From the NCBI RefSeq assembly GCF_013201825.1, contig NZ_CP053836.1:992001-1056000 (forward strand): a DNA stretch of 64,000 bases. The letters are read 5' to 3'. The number at the start of each line of letters is the position of its first letter. Positions within the stretch are counted from its first letter, which is position 1. A program made the translations under genes and the position numbers. The notes beneath the pieces were generated by a model. That model was given only the letters and a program-made list of their open reading frames with translations, ran no database searches and was not told where the DNA came from. Below, piece by piece: positions 27,599 to 34,178 of this stretch. The DNA is from Halarcobacter ebronensis (GTDB lineage Bacteria > Campylobacterota > Campylobacteria > Campylobacterales > Arcobacteraceae).

Positions 27599-28626
27599 AA
27601 AAGATACTTTTAGTTTTACTTTTAAATATTTCATTTCTTTTTAGTAATGATAGCTTTATAGATATATGTAAAAATCCAACACCTGAACAAAAAATGACTA
27701 TCAATGCGATGGTAAATGCATATAATGAATTTAAGGAAGAAAAATTTAAGATTAATATAAATAACCCTGAAATATGTGAAGAATTATATGATAAATATAA
27801 TAATGGCTTTAAAGCTATAGTGGGTCAGGGTATGAGCGACATTACATTTTTAAAATATTTCGATTGGCTTACTCATTTAAATCTAAGAGATAATAACATC
27901 ACCGATATAACCCCTCTAAAATACCTCACAAAACTTACCAAACTAGAATTAAGTTCAAACAAGGTTTCAAAAGGAGTGGAAAGCTTAGAAAATTTACCTT
28001 TAAAAGATTTAAGAATCGATGTTACAAATGATACAGATTTAAAATATATAGGTAACATACAATCTGTGGAAAGGTTATCTATTTGGGGAGGGAAAAATTC
28101 AAAATTTCTTGGCAACTTAACAAATTTGAGAGTTTTGTCAATAGCATCAGTAGATATTCAAAGTTTATGTGATTTAAAAGATTTAAAAGCCTTAAAAAGT
28201 TTAGATTTGAGATGGAATGAGAGTTTAAAATCTTTAGAATGTATCGATCAATTTCCAAATTTACAAGAACTTACTATTAAAGGAACTCCAATCACAGATT
28301 TAACCCCTTTAGTCAATGCAAATAGTATTAAAAAGTTCCATTTCCATGATATGCCAGTTGAAGATATAAGTCCATTGGCAAAAATGAAAAATCTTGAATC
28401 AATCCTTTTTACAAAAACAAAAATCAAATATCTTAGTCCTCTAAAAGAATCAAAGTCAATTAAATTCGCTGAAGATTTAAGTGAGATGTTTATTGAAGAG
28501 TATTTTAATCGTTCTCTTGCAGGATGTTCTCCTAAAAGTATGAAAGAAGTGAGAGAAGGCAAATCTTGTTTTGAAGCAGATGGAAAAACACTCAAACCTT
28601 TTTGGAAAAGATGGTTAGGACTATAG
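27595..28626 (+). CDS. exported LRR protein, candidate immunity (LRR2)
   Basis: A 343-aa protein built like LRR1: signal peptide, N-terminal cap SNDSFIDICKNPTPEQK, leucine-rich repeats, and the C-terminal cap with CSPKSMKEVREGKSCF and KPFWKRWLG. Residues about 125-235 differ from LRR1 (for example IWGGKNSKFLGNLTNLRVLSI against LFYGKNAHALNKLTNLKKLTL), while the ends match. Its start is coupled by ATGA to an orphan effector tail, not to an effector. Likely a spare or second-specificity immunity protein. Confidence 0.75.
   Translation: MKKILLVLLLNISFLFSNDSFIDICKNPTPEQKMTINAMVNAYNEFKEEKFKININNPEICEELYDKYNNGFKAIVGQGMSDITFLKYFDWLTHLNLRDNNITDITPLKYLTKLTKLELSSNKVSKGVESLENLPLKDLRIDVTNDTDLKYIGNIQSVERLSIWGGKNSKFLGNLTNLRVLSIASVDIQSLCDLKDLKALKSLDLRWNESLKSLECIDQFPNLQELTIKGTPITDLTPLVNANSIKKFHFHDMPVEDISPLAKMKNLESILFTKTKIKYLSPLKESKSIKFAEDLSEMFIEEYFNRSLAGCSPKSMKEVREGKSCFEADGKTLKPFWKRWLGL
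27638..27905 (+). repeat. 268-bp direct repeat, copy in LRR2
   Basis: Second copy of the segment at 26536-26803, placed the same way within the LRR2 gene. Confidence 0.85.
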
Positions 28627-28703
28627 AATCCCATTCTACAAGCAGAAGTTGGCTACACTTCGAAGTAGAAGAATTTTTAAAAAGGTTGGGAGCAAAAAGA
28701 TGA
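28626..28703 (+). pseudogene. orphan effector C-terminal tail (copy 3)
   Basis: Codes for ESHSTSRSWLHFEVEEFLKR and then LGAKR before the stop. It begins at the last base of the LRR2 stop codon and ends in TGA overlapping the next ATG. The final residues differ from copies 1 and 2 (GAKR in place of MEHK) and match copy 4, so it came from a different effector allele. Confidence 0.85.
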
Positions 28704-29086
28704 TGAGTAAATATATATGGCTTATTTTAAAATTTATTATTAGTGGAATCATATTATACGTAATGTACCTCGATATTATATTTATTATTGGATACGATGA
28801 GTTAGAAAAAATTGTAAAAATGGATACAGATGAATTGATGGACTATACTCCAGAGTTAGGTTTATTTAATTTAGGTTTTTTTGCTTTTGCAGGGGTTTTA
28901 GAATTTATTTTATTTTTTGACAAAATTTTTTTATTCCTTTTTCCTTTTTTAATTATAATATTGAATAGTATACTAGGAGTTCTTATTTTTTTAGCAGTTC
29001 TTATTTTTAAAGAAAAACTTAAAATCTTGATTATATCAAGTGTAATATTATTTATCTGTACTATGATAATATTTAATGGTATTTAA
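28700..29086 (+). CDS. small polytopic membrane protein in the immunity array
   Basis: A 128-aa very hydrophobic protein with about four membrane segments (YIWLILKFIISGIILYVMYL, LGFFAFAGVLEFILFF, the LFPFLIIILNSILGVL stretch, and a C-terminal one). The start is taken at ATGATGAGT, where ATGA overlaps the end of the effector tail, the same coupling as at each other gene of the array. Upstream in-frame codons belong to the tail in another frame. No family was recognised. Its place suggests an inner-membrane immunity protein or an unrelated passenger. Confidence 0.65.
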   Translation: MMSKYIWLILKFIISGIILYVMYLDIIFIIGYDELEKIVKMDTDELMDYTPELGLFNLGFFAFAGVLEFILFFDKIFLFLFPFLIIILNSILGVLIFLAVLIFKEKLKILIISSVILFICTMIIFNGI

Positions 29087-29348
29087 TTTCAAAAGAATCT
29101 TTGAACTGGCAGATTTAGCTACAAAATTACAAAATATATTCAAAGAAAGAGAATTTGGAGGAATTATTGATACTTCTCATAAACTAACCACAAAACAATT
29201 AGAAGATAATGCAGATGATAATCCTTATAATGATACACTTCTTAGGGGAAGTATTCCATATCTACTTATAGAATCCCATTCTACAAGCAGAAGTTGGCTA
29301 TATAAAGAAGTGAAAGAGTTTTTACAAAGAGTTGGAGCAAAAAGATGA
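29076..29348 (+). pseudogene. orphan effector C-terminal fragment, 90 codons (tail copy 4)
   Basis: Encodes FKRIFELADLATKLQNIF, a linker, then LLIESHSTSRSWLYKEVKEF and VGAKR. The last 26 codons (29271-29348) are the fourth tail copy; the preceding ~64 residues are probably the adjoining part of a related, lost effector (compare FKQTMNKLKRVFNKNF in the intact effector). It has an ATG but no catalytic domain. It overlaps the membrane-protein gene by 11 bases and ends in ATGA. Confidence 0.75.
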
Positions 29349-30378
29349 GAAGAATATTTTTAGGATTTTTTATTTGTAGTTGTTTTTTATTTGCAGGAGA
29401 TTTAGCAAAAGATAAAGGGGGATTTATGCAGATGTGTAATAATCCAACACCTTCACAAAAAATTACATTTGAAGCATTAGCTAAAGATAATAGAGTAAAA
29501 CTTGATAAAGATATGTGTGCTTATCTTTATATATGGACTGATACAAGTGGTTTTTTACCTGCCTATGATAAAAATAATACTATAAAAATCACAGATTTAT
29601 CTCCTTTAAAGTTCTTTTTAAGTCTTACCTCTCTCTTCCAAATCATCAAATCAAAGATATTTCAATTTTAAAATATCTTACAAAACTAAAAGAGCTTAAT
29701 TTAGATGGTAATCCTGTAAGTGATTTGAGTGCTTTAAAAGATTTAAAGTATTTAGAGGATTTAGATCTTTATAATACACAGGTTTCAGATTTATCTCCAA
29801 TAAATAATATTAAAACTTTAAAAAGTTTATCATATGGTTATATGAAAGATATTGATACCATAGATATATCTCAAATCAAAGATTTAACAAACTTAGAATA
29901 TTTAGGACTAGGAAATGTAAAAGTTAAAAATTTTCAAATGATTAATAATTTTATTAATCTTACAAACTTTAGTCCTCCTAGATCTATTACAGTGGAAGAC
30001 ATGGGTACTTTAACAAATCTTAAAAAACTAAAGAGATTAGATTTAGATAGTGCTAAGTTTATAACAAATATTGACTTTATATTAAATTTCCCAAATATAG
30101 AACATCTCTTTTTAAATAAAACAAATATAAAAGATATATCTGTTTTAAAAAAACTACCTAAGCTAACTATCCTTAATATATCAGGTACACAAGTTACAGA
30201 TGCAAGTGGAATAATGGCAAATACAGATATAGATCCAAAGTATTTAACCTTTACTGCAAGTAATACACAACTTAGATGGTGTTCTCCTAAAAATTCTCAA
30301 GATATAATAGATGGTAAATCTTGTTTTGAAAAGGATGGTACACTCAAACCTTTTTGGAAAAGGTGGCTAGGATTATAA
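29345..30378 (+). pseudogene. frameshifted exported LRR gene (LRR3)
   Basis: The first part (29345-29671) encodes a signal peptide (RIFLGFFICSCFLFAGD), the cap CNNPTPSQKITFEAL and the start of the repeats, then runs out of frame near 29635 in ACCTCTCTCTTCC. In the next frame the LRRs resume at once (LPNHQIKDISILKYLTKLKELNL) and continue to the usual end CSPKNSQDIIDGKSCF and KPFWKRWLG. One lost base in the TCTCTC run explains it. It starts with the array-typical ATGA overlap. It is either a dead gene, a phase-variable gene or a sequencing error. Confidence 0.8.
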
Positions 30379-30393
30379 ATATTTATAATCCTA
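30368..30393. terminator. 26-bp perfect palindrome between convergent genes
   Basis: Arms TAGGATTATAAAT and ATTTATAATCCTA (13 bases each, no loop) span the LRR3 stop codon, 4 bp before the stop of the leftward gene. Placement suggests a terminator for both strands, although the following T-run is short (ACTTTTAC). A protein-binding site is possible. Confidence 0.5.
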
Positions 30394-30397
30394 ACTT

Positions 30398-31018
30398 TTA
30401 CATATCATTTTTATTTATCATACATTTTCTAGTTCCATTATCATTTTGAAGTATAAAAATAAATTTATCAGAGTATAGTTTACCTTTTATCTCAACTGTA
30501 TATGGTATTCTATAAACTCTATTATAATTGTCATCTTCACAAGTATAAATGGTATCTTTTTTAATAATTGGTTTTATATCTTCATATTTTTCATCTTCTA
30601 ATGTATGCATATTGCTTCCTTCAAAAGTAACTACATCTTCTTGATTATTATCTGTTTCCTCTTTTTTTTCAATCTCATCAGGATCAATTTTGGGTATAAA
30701 CTCTTTTTTATCTTCAATTGTAGAGATTTTTGTCTCTGTTGGTATATTTGTTTGAAGTTGAGAAGATTTTGTATTTAAATTGAAAAGAATAAGAACAATA
30801 AGAATAATATTTATAATAGATAGAGCTACTAAAGAGTAGGCTATTTGAGTCATTGTTGTAGACGTATTATTATCTTTTTTATTTTCTATAATTTTAGTTA
30901 AGTACTCTATTCTATCTTGTAATTGTTCATTTCTTTCATTTTCCATTAATAGATTTTGTCTATTTAACTCATGAAGTTGGGCTAAAATATTTTGATATTT
31001 GTCATTTTCATTATTCAT
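30398..31018 (-). CDS. bitopic membrane protein with cytoplasmic coiled coil
   Basis: A 206-aa protein: N-terminal coiled coil (about 5-48), one membrane segment (59-80, AYSLVALSIINIILIVLILF), then a Glu/Thr-rich periplasmic linker and a small C-terminal domain with two cysteines (YTCEDDNYNRVY and TRKCMIN). AAGGAA precedes the ATG. It is the last gene of a leftward set of four envelope proteins, 8 bp after the M23 peptidase. No known family was recognised. A structural part of an envelope complex is inferred from topology and neighbours. Confidence 0.7.
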   Translation of the reverse strand: MNNENDKYQNILAQLHELNRQNLLMENERNEQLQDRIEYLTKIIENKKDNNTSTTMTQIAYSLVALSIINIILIVLILFNLNTKSSQLQTNIPTETKISTIEDKKEFIPKIDPDEIEKKEETDNNQEDVVTFEGSNMHTLEDEKYEDIKPIIKKDTIYTCEDDNYNRVYRIPYTVEIKGKLYSDKFIFILQNDNGTRKCMINKNDM

Positions 31019-31026
31019 ATATTTCC

Positions 31027-31827
31027 TTAATTATTATGTTCATTGTTACTGTTTTTTATATATAAAACTAAATTATTCCAATCAATAAGTTCACTATTTT
31101 GTGAAAATACTGTGTCAAATGTTTTTTTGTTCCAATATAAAAAACTTAATGGATCTAGGCTTTTATCTAAATATTTTACTTCATAATGTAAATGAGGACC
31201 ATTACTTGTTCCAGTGTTGCCAGAAAGTCCTATTATTGTCCCTTTTTTTACTATTTGTCCAACATTTACAAATATTTTATCAAGATGGGCATATAAAGTT
31301 TCAAAGCCATAGTTATGAACTATTTTTATTACTTTTCCATATCCTTCATTATCATTTTCATTTATATTTGAAACTATGCCATCAGCTGTTGTATAAACAT
31401 CAGTTCCTATTTTTGCTCTTAAATCAAGCCCTGAATGAAATAGTGACTTATTAAATATTGGGTGAAATCTTGTGCCATACTTTGAAGTAATAAACACTTT
31501 TTCCAATGGTGAGGCACTTGGAATAGAAGTTAATATATAACTTTTATCTTTGTCTTCAAATTTTGTATTAAGGTAAATATCCTTTTTATTTGACAAATCT
31601 AAACCTATATTTAAAAGCTTTTGTAAATCTTCTAGTTGAGAGTTTAATTGTTCAATTTCATTTATTCTATTATTAATTTGTATTTTATAAAGCTCATCTT
31701 TAGTTTTCAATTCACTTTTTAAATCTGTAATGCCAAAATTTAAAAAGATTATATATGAAGAGAGCAATATTAATATTATTAAAAATATAATAATATCTCT
31801 TTTTTTTATTAAATTTTCAGATCTCAC
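31027..31827 (-). CDS. membrane-anchored M23 (LytM) metallopeptidase
   Basis: A 266-aa protein with one N-terminal membrane segment (about 11-31), a coiled coil (about 35-75) and an M23 domain (about 110-225). The zinc and catalytic residues are present: HxxxD at His131-Asp135, His181 in YAHLD and HLH at 212-214. M23 enzymes cut peptide cross-links of peptidoglycan, or act as amidase activators when residues are lost; here all are intact. Start is GTG (ATG in that place would be followed by TGA) with a weak ribosome site. Its partners in the operon suggest local cell-wall opening for an envelope machine. Confidence 0.85.
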   Translation of the reverse strand: MRSENLIKKRDIIIFLIILILLSSYIIFLNFGITDLKSELKTKDELYKIQINNRINEIEQLNSQLEDLQKLLNIGLDLSNKKDIYLNTKFEDKDKSYILTSIPSASPLEKVFITSKYGTRFHPIFNKSLFHSGLDLRAKIGTDVYTTADGIVSNINENDNEGYGKVIKIVHNYGFETLYAHLDKIFVNVGQIVKKGTIIGLSGNTGTSNGPHLHYEVKYLDKSLDPLSFLYWNKKTFDTVFSQNSELIDWNNLVLYIKNSNNEHNN

Positions 31828-31853
31828 ATTTTTTCAATATTTTAGAAATTTGT

Positions 31854-32243
31854 TTATTTATAATCTGTTAAGTCATCCATCGAGACTATTAAATCTTTTC
31901 CTGCAATTTTCCCATATTTGTCACCAATAGCAGAGGTATATACTCTTTCTATTCTAATTTTGTTTCCTTCAACATAAAAAGAGTTTTTAATCTTTTTGTC
32001 ATCTATTAGTGTAGTATTATAAAGGTTATTATAAGGGAAAACTTCAATTTTACTTGGTATTATTCGATAATAAGTATAGCTTATTTTTTTTGTCGGTTTT
32101 ATTTCAGTATCTTCTGATAAACTGTTTTCTGTTATGTCATCTTTTGTAGTTTGTTCAACATCATTTTGTGTTTGGGGTTGTCTATTAATGGTACATCCTA
32201 CAAATAGTATTATTAATGTACAAATTAAAAGTATATTTTTCAT
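31854..32243 (-). CDS. lipoprotein of the M23/KAP locus
   Basis: A 129-aa protein with lipobox LFVGC (Cys17), a Thr/Glu/Asp-rich linker, and a C-terminal region with alternating hydrophobic residues (SYTYYRIIPSKIEVFPY, NKIRIERVYTSAIGDKYGKI). AAAGGA lies before the ATG. Lies 10 bp after the bitopic 340-aa gene and upstream of the M23 peptidase. Family not recognised; outer- or inner-membrane lipoprotein partner of the complex is inferred. Confidence 0.75.
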   Translation of the reverse strand: MKNILLICTLIILFVGCTINRQPQTQNDVEQTTKDDITENSLSEDTEIKPTKKISYTYYRIIPSKIEVFPYNNLYNTTLIDDKKIKNSFYVEGNKIRIERVYTSAIGDKYGKIAGKDLIVSMDDLTDYK

Positions 32244-32253
32244 TTTGATCCTT

Positions 32254-33276
32254 TTATTTAAATAAAATTTGTTTTCTTAAATGATTTTTTTCATCTTGGA
32301 ATTTGACATATATAGGAGTTAATTTATATATTTTGAATCCAAAAAGCATATCATTTTCATTATAACTATGTTCATTAAAAACTAAACTACCATCTTGGTA
32401 TTTAATTTTATTTTTATAGTTATGAATTTCATCCAATGAATTTAGTTTAATTTCATTAGAAGAGACGTTAGATGGTGTATTCACTGCAAGTACTTCTTCT
32501 AAATCTCTATTTAGTTCTTCTTCACTCTCTTCTGTGTATTTGTTAATCTCATCATCCAAGTTCCCACTATAAGTAACAATTCTGTCAAGTTTCTCAGCCA
32601 CATTTTCGGTTGACATAACTACAAGATTTTCATCATATATATCATCATTTAACGTAGATATATTATTACTATTATCTATTTTTTCATTTGTTGATATGTT
32701 ATTTGTAGTTAGTTCATCTTTTTTATTTATTTCAATTGAATTAATTTCTTTTATTGATTCATTTGAAGATAAAGTACTTTGTTGTGGGATGCTTTTATCT
32801 TCTTTATTAAAAATAAAAAATGTTAAAAATAGAATAAATAGTGTTGTAAAAGTAGGAATAGCATACTTTTTATATTGAACAAAAAAGTCTTTATTAGTAT
32901 TATCTTTGATTTTTAGTTTTAGTATATTTATAATATTTATTATTTTCTCTTTTTTTGTTATATCTTTTTCTTGAGAAATAGAAGCTATTTCAACCTTCTC
33001 TTCAATATTGTTTGTGGTAGAAATAACTTTTTCTTTGATATCTATTATTTCATTAATATCTAATAGTTCGTCATCTTCATTAAGCTCTTTTAAAAGTGTA
33101 TTAATAACCTTATTATCGCTACTTATATATTCATTCTTTTTAATTTGATTCAATATATTTATTAGCTCTTCATCATGCTTAATTTCATATTTATTAAGAA
33201 GATAATTTGCTGACAGTTGATTGTTTTCATCGTCTAAAATCTCTTGATAAATTTTGTTATAATTCTCAAAATTCAC
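32254..33276 (-). CDS. bitopic protein with GspB/PilP-like periplasmic tail
   Basis: A 340-aa protein: acidic cytoplasmic region (1-135) with helices, one membrane segment (139-156), a long Ser/Asn/Glu-rich periplasmic linker and a C-terminal ~45-residue domain, LVFNEHSYNENDMLFGFKIY then KLTPIYVKF. That pattern (own strand, E-x-D turn, I-x-x-I/L-T-x-x-x-V) resembles the periplasmic domains of GspB, GspC and PilP, which join inner- and outer-membrane parts of secretion and pilus machines. Starts at GTG with AGGAG upstream. First gene of the leftward set. The similarity is by eye only. Confidence 0.65.
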   Translation of the reverse strand: MNFENYNKIYQEILDDENNQLSANYLLNKYEIKHDEELINILNQIKKNEYISSDNKVINTLLKELNEDDELLDINEIIDIKEKVISTTNNIEEKVEIASISQEKDITKKEKIINIINILKLKIKDNTNKDFFVQYKKYAIPTFTTLFILFLTFFIFNKEDKSIPQQSTLSSNESIKEINSIEINKKDELTTNNISTNEKIDNSNNISTLNDDIYDENLVVMSTENVAEKLDRIVTYSGNLDDEINKYTEESEEELNRDLEEVLAVNTPSNVSSNEIKLNSLDEIHNYKNKIKYQDGSLVFNEHSYNENDMLFGFKIYKLTPIYVKFQDEKNHLRKQILFK

Positions 33277-33405
33277 TATGTTTCTCCTGATAAGTAATAA
33301 TTGGATAAATTATTACAAAATAACTTTTAAAGTTAGTTTAAATTTGACTTATGTATAATCATATTTATTATTAATAAATTTAATTTAAGGTAAACAAATA
33401 TCAAA
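33277..33405. promoter_or_regulatory. divergent promoter region of the two-sided locus
   Basis: The 129-bp gap lies between two divergent gene sets, leftward envelope proteins and rightward NTPases. On the + strand TATAAT occurs at 33354-33359 about 45 bp before the ParA-like start, with no good -35 box (the -35 box is often weak in Campylobacterota). Shared control of both arms is possible. Confidence 0.4.
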
Positions 33406-34086
33406 ATGAATCTTATAAAAATAAATAACAAACTTCTAAGCGCATTAGAAGGTAAATTCATTATATTCACTGCAGGATATAAAGGAGGAATAGGCAAGTC
33501 AGTTATTGCACTGGGGCTTGCTAAAGAGTTTGATGTTCCATATATTACAAATGATCAAGGCTCAGCAATAACAGGACAAGCAAAGTTTTATAATCATACA
33601 TATTTAACATATGATTTTGAATTTGATAATAAAATAAATGAATCAAAAGTAGTGGTAGTAGATTTAGCAGGATGTTTTTTAATTGATAAGGTGATATTAA
33701 ATTTAATAAAAAAATCACAATTAGTAATCTTGCCAACAGGAGAAAATCCTTATCTAGATCATACAGGTTGTTTAATATCAGCAAATAATATATATGAGTT
33801 GAATAAAAATTTGATGTTTATTACCACTGGAATTGAAAAAGAGAAAATAAAAGATACTGTTTTTAATTTCAATAAAGTAAAGAGTAAATATCCAGATTTT
33901 GAACGGCTTAAAGTATATGGATTATCAAAAAGTAATAAGATTATTTTTGATTCAATTGCTAAAAGAAGAAGTTATATTAGAACATATCTTACTTATGATG
34001 AAATAGAGAAAGAAGAGCATAAAACTTTTATAAAAGATTGGTCAAAAATTATAAAAGAGATTAAATCAAGGATTGATTCAAAATAG
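33406..34086 (+). CDS. ParA/MinD-like P-loop ATPase
   Basis: A 226-aa protein with a deviant Walker A KGGIGKS (Lys26 to Ser32) preceded by FIIFTAGY, and a Walker B-like VVVVDLAGC at about 83-91. This is the ParA/MinD class, which forms ATP dimers and positions plasmids, chromosomes or protein machines. No ParB-like partner or parS-like repeats were seen nearby, so partitioning is unlikely; placing an envelope complex, as MipZ or ParC-type proteins do, is more plausible. The ribosome site is weak (AAGG 15 bases upstream). Followed by the KAP gene with its own promoter signal. Confidence 0.75.
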   Translation: MNLIKINNKLLSALEGKFIIFTAGYKGGIGKSVIALGLAKEFDVPYITNDQGSAITGQAKFYNHTYLTYDFEFDNKINESKVVVVDLAGCFLIDKVILNLIKKSQLVILPTGENPYLDHTGCLISANNIYELNKNLMFITTGIEKEKIKDTVFNFNKVKSKYPDFERLKVYGLSKSNKIIFDSIAKRRSYIRTYLTYDEIEKEEHKTFIKDWSKIIKEIKSRIDSK

Positions 34087-34147
34087 ATTCTTTTTCAAAA
34101 AATCGAAATTTATATCCAAATTAAATAATGTATTAAATTATTTATAT

Positions 34148-34153
34148 TATAAT
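34148..34153 (+). promoter_or_regulatory. -10 element of the KAP-FGE gene
   Basis: TATAAT lies 26-31 bp before the chosen ATG at 34179 and overlaps the other possible ATG at 34152. If used, transcription starts near 34160, which rules out that earlier start. No clear -35 box. Confidence 0.5.
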
Positions 34154-34178
34154 GTTGCATTATAAAAAAAGGAAAAGA

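Noticed and set aside
28248-28634. Leftward 128-codon open frame opposite the end of LRR2
   Set aside because: It is the shadow of the conserved LRR repeats and C-terminal cap; no independent start signal or recognisable protein.
14271-30393. Prophage or transposon origin of the payload island
   Set aside because: There is no integrase, transposase, tRNA junction or flanking attachment repeat; the repeats are explained by vgrG and immunity duplication.
31101-31454. Rightward 117-codon open frame opposite the M23 peptidase
   Set aside because: The opposite strand has intact M23 zinc motifs; this frame is rich in Leu/Phe/His as expected from an antisense reading.
33406-34086. Plasmid or chromosome partition (ParAB) locus
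   Set aside because: The ATPase looks ParA-like, but there is no ParB-type gene and no parS-like repeats close by, and the neighbours are envelope proteins.
34152-34178. Upstream ATG of the KAP-FGE gene
   Set aside because: It overlaps a TATAAT box and lacks a ribosome site, while the ATG at 34179 has AAAGGAAAAG upstream.
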